A stretch of 64,000 nt of DNA. Origin: Camellia lanceoleosa. Its lineage: Eukaryota; Streptophyta; Magnoliopsida; Ericales; Theaceae. The notes under the pieces were generated by a model. That model did not search any database. It was not told the origin of the DNA and saw only the letters and a list, made by a program, of their open reading frames with translations. Position 1 is the first letter of the stretch; each line of letters begins with the position of its first letter. The stretch lies in the NCBI GenBank assembly GCA_025200525.1, contig CM045761.1, positions 60,041,438-60,105,437 on the forward strand, given 5' to 3'. The position numbers and the translations under genes were made by a program. Below are positions 25,561 to 38,118 of this stretch, one piece after another.

Positions 25561-25850
25561 TACCTTATTGCCCCTAATTCAAGGGCTGCCTCCATTTCAG
25601 CTATGCAAGCCTCACACTTTTGCCCCTAGTTCAAGGGCTGTTTCAAATTGAAATCACATTCTCTGCCTTGAGTTCAAGGCCTGTTTCCAATCTAGATCAC
25701 ATCATTGCCCCTAGTTCAAGGGCTATTTCCAATCTAAATCATATTCGACCTTATTGCCCCTAGTTGAAGGGCTGCCTCCATTTGAATCACATCATGGCCT
25801 CTAGTTCAAGGGCTATTTCCAATTCGGCTATGCAAGCCTTACACTTTGAA
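25230..25850 (+). repeat. Interspersed 'cccctagttcaagggctg' repeats
   Basis: Roughly nine copies of TTGCCCCTAGTTCAAGGGCTG occur, often followed by 'tttccaatctaaatcacat', at irregular spacing of about 40-70 bp. Copies sit between and after the 220-bp modules. There is no coding sense. Confidence 0.75.
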
Positions 25851-27350
25851 TGATCATTGAATACTTCGAATCAAGGTTTGAAAGCTAAGGAGCTAAGGAG
25901 GTCGAACCACGAGTCAAGAGGGATCCTATGCTGTATAACTAATTCCAGGCATGTCTTCGTAGGACCACACAAAAACAGTTTTTGAAATCTTTTCACAAAG
26001 CAACTAATCACTCGTACTTTTACGAAGATAAGATAGAACCAATTTGGACCAAGCCAGGATCCTTCTCAGTACCCACATTAACAAAAATGATTTTATTCAT
26101 CAAAGGCTTAGCACACCTCTCTTCCTCTCAGTTGATCAAAATTTGCAAATCCCGAGGAAATTCTTCTTCTTCGTTTTTATCAGAGTTTTGGAAAAAGTTT
26201 TGAAAAACTTTGGTCAATGCGATGAATTAAGGCACAGAGAAGTAAGCAGACTCTACGGCATTTTTTTATATATTTTTTTTTTGAATTTTTTTTTTTTTTT
26301 TTTTTTATAAAAAAAAGAGACTATGACTCAGCAATGACACAGACTCAAAAAAAATGACAAAGAAGACCTAGACAAGATAGAAATGTCTAGGTTAGCACTA
26401 TCGAAATCAACAAACTCTGACTTATTAGGCTGACTCGAGCCTGACTCTAACTCTACAAACTTGGTGGAATTAAACTTAAACTCAATACTCAATACTCAAT
26501 TCAGAACTCAAAATAAAACCATTCTCAAATTGCCAGTCAACGTGTGGGCCATCCACAATATTCAAAATAAAACTCGTCCAATCAACAGGCGGTCACTCCC
26601 CATTCATAGAGATGGTCAGATACCCTACAAGCTCTATTTATTTACAATGGTCGACTTTGTGGGATACCGGAGTTTTTTTTTATTATTATTTTATGTTTTT
26701 GTTATTTTTTTTTTGTTTTTGAAGTAATGGTGCTAAGTTGAACTACCTGAACCACTCATTTGAATTTGAGAACCCCTGTATAGATCCAATACATTGCACA
26801 TAACACATAGCAAGAAAGAGAACAAACACCTCTATGGAGGGTAGGGTTATTCTGTCCTAGCTTGAAATGATCTAGGGTTTCATTATTCAGACAAGCGGTA
26901 TCATACATCCTAGCAATGGGAAAGCATCATGTCCTAATTTGGAAGGTACTATGGCTCACTATATGTACAAGGTTGGCTTTACTCTAGGGGTTGAAGTCAA
27001 GGTGACGTTACCAAAGAGTCCTTTGGGTCATAACCAATAAAGATCCCACGAAATCAGAAGAGTCAAATAGCCTATCTTCGGAGTCTAAGAACCTTAGATA
27101 GCAAAGCCAAATAGCAGAGCTACCTTTTTGACAGATCTTAAAAGGTTACAACACAAGGCCTCTAAAATATCGTAAAGATAGATGTAGTGTCACAAAAAGT
27201 GTGTCTGTGTTCCCACCAACATCTGGGCAACACAGGGACTTTAAGTACACCAAATGCATGCAATGCAATAAACATATAATTGAAAATAAAAATCATATCA
27301 TGGAAATCGAGTCAAGGTTTCATAAAATCCCCAGCAGAGTCGCCAGAAAC

Positions 27351-30300
27351 TGTAACATGCCCGGGGGGGTACCCGCGCGCGTTAAACAGTTCGAACCCCC
27401 GAGATCTCTTTGATCTAGTCTCACGAGTGCAATGTGAAACACAGATGAGAGTCCAGATTTGGCAACTTTTATTGAAAATCTATTTTATTGCAATTTTGTC
27501 AAAAATGGACTGCGTCATCAGATCTCAAAGCCGCCACCTAATATTTTGGGAAATTAGGAAACCCATGACTCAGTGCCAAGGCCACTGTTCGTCATAACCA
27601 AGGATGCTTGGCTCGGAACCTTAGGTATGAGAGGGGAAGGTCAATAATGAGCACCCCCGCTCACCCGATCAAAAGATCGGCCTCTACTAAACCATGATAT
27701 GATTTTTATTTTCTTTATATGTTCATGTTCTGATTAGTTAATAAATCCTAAAATTTACTATGTGAAGCATACAAGTATAGACTATGCCATTCATTTTGGA
27801 ACAATTTGATATCATGTATTTTGAAAGAGTTTTGACGATGTACAACCCAAATAAATTGAGTTTACAAGCATGAAAAATCAACATCATTCCAAATTAAGCG
27901 ACACAACCTCCATCCATTGGCATTCATAGAGTTATATCACATAAGCAAATAGCCTCATAGTAGAATGCTAGACATAGTAAGAAAAACACACACAAACGGG
28001 ATGCTAAAGCATAAAAACTTACATGTTTGACGTCCCACGAACAAGCTACAAAACAAAGTTAGTAAAATATGCATGATCTTATATACAAAATCCTAATGCA
28101 ATTCACTCATGAGATGCAACTAAAGATTCGGCTTCTAAAATATGATATGTGAATCATCTCAAGAACATGAGGTAGCGCACATAATCACATAGGAATTGAT
28201 TAAATCCACAAATGCAAACTTAGCCGAATCAAGATGCATGAAACATGGATGCAAAGCATAACTATGATGAAAAATAAATATGATGTTTATGTACAAATAA
28301 AGAAAGCAAGTAAAAGAACGGGATAGAAAGAAGCGGGGCGGGGAATTATTACAACATTTTAAAGAATAATTACAAATCAAATTAGAGAGAGATGAGGAGA
28401 ATATTACAACAAAATAAAAACCTCACAATACACTCAAAATAAAAAATAAATAAAATAAAAGCTTCATGTTCTTTAGAACCGCCGGCGGAAATTGATCAAT
28501 ATTAGGAGATTACACCATCTTGTTCGGAAGAAGCTAACCGACCGGCCAACTAGGCCAAGCAAAACCTGTCTTGTTGCGAAACCAAGAAAATGAACAAACA
28601 AAAAATATGTAGGTGGCTCAACTAACCACTACCGGGAAGATTAAAAAAAAAAAAACAAGAAAACAAATATAAAATAAAATAAAAAGTGCAAACTTACAAC
28701 ATAAACCTAAAGCAATAAAACAAATATAAGATAGAACATGCAAGATTACAACAGAACTAATATGAGACTAATATACGGGAAAAAAAATATAAGGTAGAAC
28801 ATGCAAGATTACAACAAAACTAATATGAAATTAAAGCATGCGAACAAAAATAAATAAATAATTAATTAATTATGAGCTCAACAAACCACTAGGATTATAA
28901 CAATACACTATGAAATATAAAGTAAGAAAATAAATATGAGATAAACAAACCACTTAGATTATAACAAAACACAATGAAATAAGAAGCATGAAAATAAATA
29001 TAAGATATAAAATATAAGAAAATAAAAGACTAACAATTCACCTTTCAAAAAAAGATTGAACTTTTTGATTTCCAAACTTCCTCTTGATCACCCTCAAGTG
29101 TAGGAAGTGTGTTCTCAAATCTTCAATTCAAAATTATGGAGTTTATGGAGTTTGTGGTATAGAAAGTGGCTAACTCTCTAGTTTTTCTCACTTTCAATCA
29201 CTAAACGCTCTTCCTTATGATTAAGGCAATTGATCTTTGGCTATATCAGAATTTTTGGAGTGGTTTTGGTGTATGGAAATGAGGAATTTCAGTAGCTATG
29301 GAAGGTATGGGGTGTATATGGAAGATAGGAATATTTTTGGCTCAAAAACTCAATTTTTCTCTCTTTTTTCACTCTTTTCTCACTCCTTTCTCTTCAATTT
29401 CGTGGTCTTTTCTTCTCTCTTACAATATGATCATTCTATATAGGCAATGAGGGAGAGTAAAGGTCAAAAAGAAGGTGAAAGACAAGGTGGGAGACAAGAA
29501 TGTGATAGGAGGGCAAATTTTCAAGGTGGTTGCATGGGATACTCCTTTACGAATGCAAACAAAACCTCTTTTTGACAATGGGGGATGATTAGGTATGATA
29601 GAGGATGAGTGGATGCACTTGAATGGCTTAGAAAATAGGTAAATGGGTTGTCCCAACCAAACCAAAACCAAGGAAAAATGGGCTATTATTGTTTTGGGCC
29701 GAGTCAACAAAATCTGCTTTTAAGTCCAACTTCAAATGGGTATATCTCCCCCATATGGACTTGGTTTTAGGCGGTTATCGAGTCCAAATTGAAGCCACAA
29801 AAGTCTACTTTCCAATGGTGGCCGCCTCACATTTAAATTCCAAGTGTACAAAGAGATATGCCTAATTTAGTAAAGGCTATCTCGGGCTGGGTCAACAAAA
29901 TCTGCTCTTAAGCCCAACTTCAAATGGGCATATCTCCCTTATTTGGACTTGGTCTGAGGTGGTTCTTGGGTCTAAATGGAAGCCCCAGAAGCTACTTTCC
30001 AATGGTGGTGACCTTACATTTAAATTCCAAGTGTACAAAGAAAAATGCCTAATTTAGTAAAGGCTGCTCATTTCCTTCTTAATGATTTGATACTCATCCT
30101 TTTCCTAAACCAGTTTTCTTTCATCCCCTCCTATTTCCTTCAACTCCAAACCTATAAGAAGATGTTTTTTAAATATTTTTCAAAAAGTTTCACCTCCCTT
30201 CTATTTATTTCCACTTTGTCCTTACTCGGTTTACTGAAAAGTGCAATATTTTAATCGAAATGGGAGCCTCGGGACATTGTAGAAACATTTTTAAAAAAAA

Positions 30301-30489
30301 AACATATTTTGAAAAGAGGGTTTTAAGGTCTAAAATAGTTTGGCCAAAAAATGGGTGAAGGTTGGGATTAAAACTTAAATTCCATCTTTCTTACTGAGAA
30401 TTTTGTGAGAAACACATTCTAATTGTCATCATCGGGTAATCAAAAGAAAGCGCCCAAGTCTTAAGGCCGGTCAAAATTGGGTGTCTACA
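27351..30489 (+). mobile_element. Long LTR, copy 2
   Basis: Starts TGTAACATGCCCGGGG and ends TGTCTACA (30482-30489). Shared landmarks with the other copies are 'agccgccacctaatattttggg', 'tgcttggctcggaacctt', 'gatcggcctctactaaaccatgatatga', and the terminal 'gtcttaaggccggtcaaaattgg'. It is shorter than copy 4 (3.1 against 4.35 kb), without the 160-bp tandem block. It is preceded by pre-LTR retroelement sequence and followed at once by a truncated copia LTR, into which it evidently inserted. Confidence 0.75.
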
Positions 30490-31324
30490 CATTAGTATCC
30501 ATTTTATGACCCATCTAGTTGATTAATTCAAATATCATTATATACATATTTATTTGTATATATTAAGCACATGAGAAATGTAAAGTTTTGTAACTCTCAT
30601 CTTTTGATGATGGAGTTGATAACCATATTAGTGGTCATAGGTTTTCAACGTTTGTAACTCTAGCCCTGATGGGTAGAGTTGATGGCCTTAGTTAATGACA
30701 TTTGATGGCCCTATTGACGTATAGCCTTCATGGCTAGGGATTTTCCTACTTGTATAAATAGAGGTCTTTCCCTTCCAACTTGAAAGAATAATTTTGGAGA
30801 GATATTTGATGAAAAATGGAGATGGTGTTTTGAGATAAAAAGTTGGAGATGATTTTTTACACCAAATTTTTTTTTTCCTATCTTCTTTTACTAGCCTCTT
30901 CTTTGGTTCTTGTTAAAGAAAGTGCATCCATTGTCAAGTTCACCGAAGCTATTCAGAAGGTGCTTCTGTATTAGCGAGTTTCGACCGTCTTATCTGGGAA
31001 GACAAACGCCAGCGTACCTCCAGCATCCATCGAGAGACGGTGAATCTGTTTTAAGAAAATTGTCTAGTGCAGGCTTCGATTTGCTTCTTTTTCTATCATC
31101 TATTTTCAAATTTTTCAATATTTAGTTTACAAATATGAGTTCTAATCTTTAGTTATCCATGTTAATAATTTATTCTATTAGTAATGTAATCTAATTCATT
31201 TCTGTATTTTTAGTTGTGTCGTTTGTTTTGTATTTCATGCTTTTACTAAAAATTTATTTTGTCATTTCTATTTAATTTATTATATATATTTTTTTCTTGT
31301 ATTATTATGAAAAAAATACCAACA
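30490..31324 (+). mobile_element. Truncated copia LTR, right copy
   Basis: It matches 9889-10722 nearly base for base in places ('ttagtatccattttatgac', 'gcatccattgtcaagttc', the final 'attattatgaaaaaa...ccaaca'). The first 360 bp of the LTR are missing, and the break falls exactly at the end of long LTR copy 2. Confidence 0.85.
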
Positions 31325-31823
31325 GATACTTGTTTAGAAGGGAAGATGAAGATTAAAGCATTTAAACTACAATTGTTATTGTTGTAGATATATATATATA
31401 GATATATAGGTTGATTACATTTTAAGTCTTCAATGTATAAAAGAGTTTTAATTTGTCCCTCAATATTTTAATTATATCAATCTAGTTTTTAATGTATAAA
31501 GAATATTTTAATTTAATCTCTCAATCTATATCTCTGTTAGTAGACGCAAATATTATCCTATAAAATACTTTTTTTTTAACCAGCTCCTATAAAATACATA
31601 GGTTGCTTTGATTCCAAAAGTCTTAATATTTGCATTGTATGTGCATCTACAAAATAATTTTTAGATGAATGATAATGTTAATGGCGGTTGTTTGGTGCAA
31701 CTTATGAAATATATATACATATATATATATATATTTAAAATTTGTACAATGTTTATTGTAATTTCTTTTTTTAGTTCCCAAAAATAGGAGAATTTAGTTA
31801 AAATCTCCCCATAATAAAATTTT
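31325..31823. other. AT-rich intergenic DNA
   Basis: No gene is seen. TA-rich microsatellite runs occur at about 31388-31410 and 31713-31735. The target site of the next LTR element (AATAC) lies at 31824-31828. Confidence 0.6.
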
Positions 31824-32640
31824 AATACTGTGTGTGTCAATTTCCGACCACACTGTCAAATTAGTATTCAGCTGGAGAGCACCAGCATAATAGATTAAGC
31901 CCGAACGACCTGTCACAGAAAGATAAGAATTCCGCGGTGATTCATCCACCCGGGAGCACTCCAACGATCAAGTCAGTAAAATATCTCTCAAAGATAACCA
32001 ATAATGCTTAACTCACTAGACAGAGCATAAAAGACATACCTTAGACCCATGGGGGTGCCTCCTTTTTATAGCCAACACAATTCTAGTCCCAATAGAAGCC
32101 TAGCTCTAATGGACTTAGGATTACTGCTAATCTTGGACTCCTAGTAAGATTAGGATAAACTCTCTAAGATTCTTATTTTTACCTAAACTGAAGTCTTCTC
32201 CCATTCTAGGACTCTTGTCCCTTATCCGCTTATCCCGAATTCCGGTATCTTCGCAGATAACCTCAGCCTTGCTGAAATTACCTCGGCTTCGTGACTAGGA
32301 TATGCGGCACCTCAACTGGCACTTCGGTGCCACCTCGGCCACGTGTTGTCATTCAAAAAATATGCCCCCACAACTGCCCCCTAGGTTCTATTACCTCAGC
32401 ATCCTGAGGTGATGGAACTTATATTATTTCTTTTAGCACGTCGGCTAAACTTGCTCTATCCTTCATTACCGAGGTCATCATTCGTCGGCTCAAATATGAC
32501 CAAGACTTCGTCTGTTTTCATCAATGCTTTAGAATAATTTGCATGTCTTCGACGTACACCTTAACTGTGTAATCTTCTCAGGGTGATGTACCTCGGTTAT
32601 ACAAACCGATGTTTTTATCTCGGCAAGTACATAAGTACTT

Positions 32641-32975
32641 CTTTCATTACAACCTTGGCTTAACTTGTAAATTTTTCTAAAAAATTTCAACAAGTGTTTA
32701 AACCAATCTTCCTTTAGCACAACCTCGGTTTAACTTCAACTTGTAAATTTTAAAATTTCAACAAGCGTTAAACGTGACCTCAATTTAACTTCAACTTGTA
32801 AACTTAAATTTCAACAAGCGTTAAACGTGACCTCAGTTTAACTTCAACTTGTAAACTTAAATTTCAACAAGGTTTAACTTCAACTTGTAAATTTAAAATT
32901 TCAACAAGTGTTAAACATGTCATCGGTTTAACTTCGACTTGTAAATTTAAAATTTCAACAAGTGTTAAACATGAC
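32641..32975. repeat. Tandem repeat, 54-55 bp unit
   Basis: About six copies of 'cggtttaacttcaacttg' + 'taaatttaaaatttcaacaag' + 'tgttaaacgtgacct' occur, with one unit shortened. They lie inside the pol-less LTR element, near its 3' end. Confidence 0.85.
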
Positions 32976-32992
32976 CTTGGTCTCTTGTTTGT

Positions 32993-33150
32993 TGGAATCT
33001 GGGATCTGCTCACTTTAGGCTGAGCTCCTCTCTTCTCGAACCTAATCATCTAGGTCGAGATCTTGTCTTCTGAAATCTGGGATCTGCTCACTTTAGACTG
33101 AGCTCTTCTCTTCTCGGACCTAATCATCTAGGCTGAGATCGTGTCTTCTG
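32993..33150. repeat. Two-copy tandem repeat, 78 bp unit
   Basis: The phrase 'gggatctgctcactttag' occurs at 33001 and 33079, with 'cctaatcatctagg' and 'gagatc' following at the same spacing. It is directly downstream of the 55-bp array within the same element. Confidence 0.85.
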
Positions 33151-33234
33151 GGATTCTCTTCTCATTGATTCTCCACGCCCAACCTCCCGTGAAGGCCAAT
33201 GAGAATGTCCTTTAGTACTATCGTGCTAAGGGAC

Positions 33235-33560
33235 TGCAAGAACAGTTTTCTGCCCCCCCTTTCTGGGCATCTTTATTGGCCGCTGGAATCGGCGTATCTT
33301 GTAACGGGAACGGTGGCTTCATGACGTTGTTCTACATCATGAAATTGACAACTGTTTGCAGGTTCGCCAATTTGCCTGCCATTCCTTTCATCTCGCCGTC
33401 CCTCCGTAGACATCTATCTTTCCATGCCTGGAGGTCGTCTTCGTTATAGTACTCGCCTCGCTCCGATTTCTTTGGCACGTCGCCCTCCTAGCCGACGTCC
33501 TTTTCTCCGTGATTCTTATCACGAGACTTTTCGTTCTTTATCGACCAAACACCCTATGGG
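33235..33560 (-). pseudogene. gag-like remnant of the pol-less LTR element
   Basis: Minus-strand translation gives a hydrophilic, coding-like stretch with few stops: KSERGEYYNEDDLQAWKDR, RRDGEMKGMAGKLANLQTVV and PPFPLQDTPIPA. The KxxNEDDLQAWKDRxxxxDxE composition suggests the variable region of a plant gypsy-type gag. I cannot name a domain. In-frame stops show that it is dead. Confidence 0.55.
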
Positions 33561-33579
33561 TTTAACCGAGGCCCTACGA

Positions 33580-36500
33580 AAGAATATCTGATAGAGAAAG
33601 TAGTTCGTATGGAAGCCATTACGATATATAACTAGTGTCCAAAAACATTTTCATACATATATGCATTCAAACCAAGACAAGATATACAATCGAAACATTG
33701 ACTTAATAATACAAAAAGATGGGAGACTAGTGGGGACACCCATGACATGGCGTCTCGGAACCTCACGGGAGGCACATTGGGGACCAATCAGAACCTACAT
33801 ATATATATAAGCGGTGAGCTAAAGCCGAATAACAATAAGCGTAAAGAGGTTATGAATGAATGTCCTTACGATAATGAAATCGGTTCATTTAAACGATAGT
33901 TTCGATTTTTAATTTTTCCAAACAAAATCATCGTGGTACATCCAATAGCCTATAAGCAGTTGGTCCAATGATGGCCATCAATAACAATGGGTGCTAAGGA
34001 TGCCTGTCTGATTTAGAAATAGGACATACATTCATTAAAGATAACCATTTTGAACATATCTTTACACATCACTCCTACTCTATCAATAGCTAGGCGCGGT
34101 CCCATAAGCCAACCTAAAAATGGATGCGAATAGAACACACACTAAGTTTACGAATGGAAAGGATGATAATTAGATCCCTAAATTTAAATCCTCATTAAGA
34201 TGTCTTAAACTAGGCCTAAGAATGTCTCGCTCGGCGAATCTTTCCTTTCGCTTCGAAGCGCAAAATCAAACGGCGAACAATCCTTCGCTTCGGCGCTCTG
34301 ATGATAGTAAAAAATCTTGGATGCTCAATTTCTTCGCCCGATGCTCGCTCGATGCTTTCTTCGGCGATATAAAAAAAAAGGGTAGTTCGGCGAGCTTACC
34401 TTCGCTCGGGCGGGGTCATGAAGCAAAAAAAAAAAAAGGATGTTAAATTTTCTGTAATTTCAGTTGTCTCCCAAGTTCGAACCAAGCATTCAAACACTCA
34501 AATCTCATCCTCTTAAAACACTTTAAACTCAAAGTATTACAAGTTTCAAAAGCTATTTTGTACATGCAAGGGCCAAGGGTTGATCAAGTCAAACCATTTT
34601 CAAGAACAAGTTTAAAACATGCAATGCATGAGCTTCAAACCCAATTTAACCTTCAAATCTTGCTCTAGAGAGCTCAATAGTTGGAAAACATTCTGAAATC
34701 ATGAACTATAATGAAAGCATGGACATGCATGTATCATTCAAGCATGAATTCAACTCCAAATTCACTAATCTCTACATGCATGCATGAATTCTATCTTGAA
34801 TCATCCTATATGAGCTCAATCATGACTTAATTCTACAAATGAGCAAGAATCATGTAAGATAAGACTCAAAACCACAAGAAAAACATAGATTTCTCTTACC
34901 TAGAGTCTTGTATTGAGAGCCTAAGAGAACAATAATGGAGTCAACACTTCAATCCTCTAAAGTTCAAGCACAATCAAGCAAAATAGGATGAAAGTCAATC
35001 CTCTTTCTCACTCTCTTCTAATTTAAATTTGAATAGGCAACAAAATATGAAGATGTTTAGTTAAGTGTTTAGGTTCAATACTCACAATAAACAAATGATC
35101 CACTATGGGTGGCAATTTATTAAGTCAAACTCTTCAATTAACTCAATTCAACCTACTTTAATCATTCCTAATCAATTTTGATAAAAATATCATTAAATCA
35201 CAAATATTATGATTATAAAACATCAAGCGGTTTCTAAATCGGCACGCGAAACACATACATTTAAACAAGTAGTCAAACAATCAGATAAAACATGCAATTC
35301 ATGTAAATTTATTGATTTTATTTTGCGATTTCAATCCACCATGGTTACGCGATCAACTTTCACTAGTGGAATTTCCTTGTTAGTGTAGTCATCACTCAGA
35401 TAGTCTCTCAACATCGAAATGTGGAAGCCAAAAGCGAGTGCCTTTCATTGGTGTCACTTTCTTACATCTACTGCAACTTTTTTAGTCTTTCTTTTTTGTC
35501 GGTGTTTTCTACTCGGCCTCAATTCGATTGACAATCGCGGTCTAGGGCTCTGCCCACTCGATCACAATTTCATCAATATAGATAATTGACAATTTATCCG
35601 CATTATAGATTGTCTTGGCGGGTGGGAAGTGTCTTGATTTAGTGGGTCTATCGTTGATGTTGACTTTGACACATTGACAATGGATTGTTCTCAAATTTGA
35701 ATCTTTACATCGGTCGACAAAAAGCAGGCTAGTGGCATCGATTTTTTTTCAAAAAAAAAGCTTAGCGTGTTGGCTTTTCCCGGGATGATGAATCATCAGG
35801 TAATCTTACGTAATATCCGCCAATCCCGCCGTTTTTTTTTTTCAAAAACAAGCAGTGCACCCGGTGAAAATCTTGCTTTGTAACAGTTCTGCAATTGTGT
35901 ACGCCTTTTCTTCGATTGGAAATCGGGTATGGAGAGTACTACTCCTCCCCCGATAAACACAAATCGGCAAACCCGGTGGGGCGAAAACAGGATACGACAC
36001 AGCGGTCTTCGATTATTTCAACCGTCTCGATACTAGGGGCAAATACCCACCCCTATAGGGCTCTTTCATTAGTTTTGGGGTTCGGCTTTGGTAGGACACA
36101 AAAACACCCAAGCCATGACATGGCGTCTCGGAACCTCACGGTGGAGGCACATTGGTGGTGAAAAAAAAGGGGAGTCCTTCTGATAATGAAATCGGTTCAT
36201 TTAAGCATGAGTTGATCTTCTGATATTTTATTTCAAACAAACACATGGTATAGCTAGGCGGCGTCCCCCGTAAGCCAACTAAGATGTGGAAGAATAGTTC
36301 AATTTCTTAGCCCGATGCTCGCTCGATGCTGCTGCGGGCGAGATACAAAAAAGGGTTTATCGAGCCTACCGACATCTCCTAGCCTCGTGATGAGAAATAT
36401 AAATATTCGATGTTAAATTTTACAGCGATACACGCATCGATGCTCGACTCGGGCGAAGCTTAATCGCAGGTCTCGCTTCGGCGAGAATCGAATCCTTTCG

Positions 36501-36590
36501 GCGAGGAAAAAAAAAAAAAATTTCCTTTTGTCTCCCCAAGAAATCAATTTTCGGATATTGATTTTGATTCTGATTTCAAATCGTGCATCA
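33580..36590. mobile_element. Nested repeat mosaic inside the LTR element
   Basis: This segment separates two gag-like pieces (36600-36760 and 33235-33560, minus strand). Blocks of its left half recur, in order but with many gaps, in its right part: 'gacatggcgtctcggaacc' (33750 and 36118), 'taatgaaatcggttcattta' (33871 and 36183), 'tagctaggcg' (34090 and 36249), 'cccgatgctcgctcgatgct' (34338 and 36309) and 'gatgttaaatttt' (34439 and 36408). It could be an inserted LTR element whose right copy has suffered serial deletions, or an assembly artefact. The unit resembles a chromovirus LTR. Confidence 0.5.
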
Positions 36591-37341
36591 TCGATTTTTT
36601 TCGATTCAATTATTATCCATTTATGATCGGGTTTATATAGTCGATCATATATAATTGGTTGGGTAATCATTGTCTTCTTCGACGTCAAGGTCTACATATT
36701 TCCCACTCTCAGTAGGGGTGTCGTCCCCAACCTTTTCTTTCTGTCCGTCGTTGGCTATCTATTCTCCTTTTTTTTTCCACAAACGGTGCCAAATTGTGTG
36801 TGTCAATTTCCGACCACACTGCCAAACTAGTATTCAGCTGGAGAGCACTGGCAAAATAGATTAAATCCGAACAACCTGTCACAGAAAGATAAGAATCCCG
36901 CGATGGTTCATCCACCCGGGGACACTCCGATGATCAAGTCAATAATATCTCTCAAAGATAACCAATAGTACTTAACTCACTAGACAGAGCATAAAAGACA
37001 TACCTTAGACCCATGGGGATGCCTCTTTTTTATAGCCAACACAATCCTAGTCCCAATAGAAGCTTAGCTCTAATGGACTTAGGATTACTGCTAATCTTGG
37101 ACTCCTATTAGGATTAGGATAAACTCTCTAAGAGTCTTATCTTTACCTAAACTGAAGTCTTCTCCTATTCTAGGGCTCTTGTTCCTTATCCGCTTATCCC
37201 AGATTCCTGTATCTTCGCAGATAACATCGGCCTTGCCGAAATTACCTCAGCTTCATGACCAGGATACGTGGCACCTCGACTGGCACTTCGGTGCCACCTC
37301 GGCCACGTGTTGTCATTCAAAAAATATGCCCCCACAAATAC

Positions 37342-38085
37342 ATTAAAAATAATCACAAAAAAAAAATTCATTGAAAAGTTAACACACCACTATTACCAAA
37401 ATATTTTTAGTGACTAATTAATATTTTAAATTTTAAAACGATATAACTTTTGATTTGGATGTCACTTTTTAATAAATAATTATTTTTAAAATTATCTCAT
37501 CAAGATCTATCAAATAAAATTTAGATTGACTATGAAATCTTTTTTTTTTTTTTTTTTTTAAAAGAAATTTACGTATAGATCCTAATAGGTGCACTTTATT
37601 GTACAATAAGTCATGTGATAATTAACAGCATTTTTCATTAAGTACTATTAAAAGACATCACTCATTGTTAATTTTCAATAACAGTTTTAAAAAATTGTCA
37701 CAAAACGTTAATAATTATAAGTTTTACCAACAGTTTAAAAAAATTATCACAAAAAACGTCACTAATTTTCAAATTTACACGACAATTGAAAAAATTCATC
37801 ATAAAAAAATGTCACAATTGTAAGTTATAGCGACAATTTATCAAAATTGTGTCAATAAAATTACTAATTGTCAATTTTTAACAACATAAACAAAAAATTC
37901 GTTATAAAAAATTATTTTTAGTGACTATTATAGTAAAACTTAATAAGAATTAAATCTAATTACTAAAATTTAACGATCGTTTACTATAAAATAAATAGTA
38001 AAATTTTTATTGTCAAAATTAACATAACCAATAAATTTTACACTGATCCAAAGAAAGTTGGATATTACCAAAATATCTCATCCCA
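37342..38085. repeat. AT-rich DNA with degenerate short repeats
   Basis: Imperfect units resembling 'attgtcacaaaaaacgtcactaatt' recur about every 55 bp between 37670 and 37880. The phrase 'attaccaaaatat' is present at about 37394 and 38066, and 'ttttagtgac' twice. The texture recalls subterminal repeats of CACTA elements, but terminal inverted repeats are not convincing. Confidence 0.35.
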
Positions 38086-38118
38086 GCAGTTACAACAATT
38101 TCCCGGTGAGAATGGTAG

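Larger units (their letters stand above)
23510..27350 (+). mobile_element. Tat/Ogre-like internal region, 3' part, no pol
   Basis: This is non-coding retroelement DNA leading into the LTR at 27351. It has poly(T) tracts, an 18-bp minisatellite, two copies of a 220-bp module, many copies of 'gcccctagttcaagggctg', and finally 'aaaatccccagcagagtcgcc' immediately before the LTR. That last phrase is the kind of pre-LTR sequence seen in this lineage, so 27351-30489 is read as a 3' LTR. No gag, protease, RT or integrase motifs are found; a large deletion or a non-autonomous element is likely. Confidence 0.55.
31829..37336 (-). mobile_element. Complete-ended LTR retrotransposon without pol
   Basis: Two LTRs, 31829-32372 (544 bp) and 36795-37336 (542 bp), are both bounded on the plus strand by TGTGTGTGTC...CCCCCACA and flanked by the duplication AATAC (31824-31828, 37337-37341). 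Read on the minus strand the right LTR is the 5' one. It is followed by a primer-binding-like TGGCACCGTTTGTGG (36791-36777). A polypurine CCTAGGGGGCAGT adjoins the 3' LTR. By eye the LTRs differ at roughly 40 positions, mostly transitions, so the insertion is not recent. The interior holds gag-like fragments, tandem repeats and a nested mosaic, with no RT or integrase. This is a non-autonomous (LARD-type) element. Confidence 0.9.

Noticed and set aside
24700..25651. Phe-rich open frames
   Set aside because: They arise from T-rich tracts in the duplicated spacer modules and carry no domain.
37389..38080. CACTA transposon with defined ends
   Set aside because: CACTA-like and TTTTAGTGAC phrases occur, but the repeated phrase at the two ends is in direct rather than inverted orientation.
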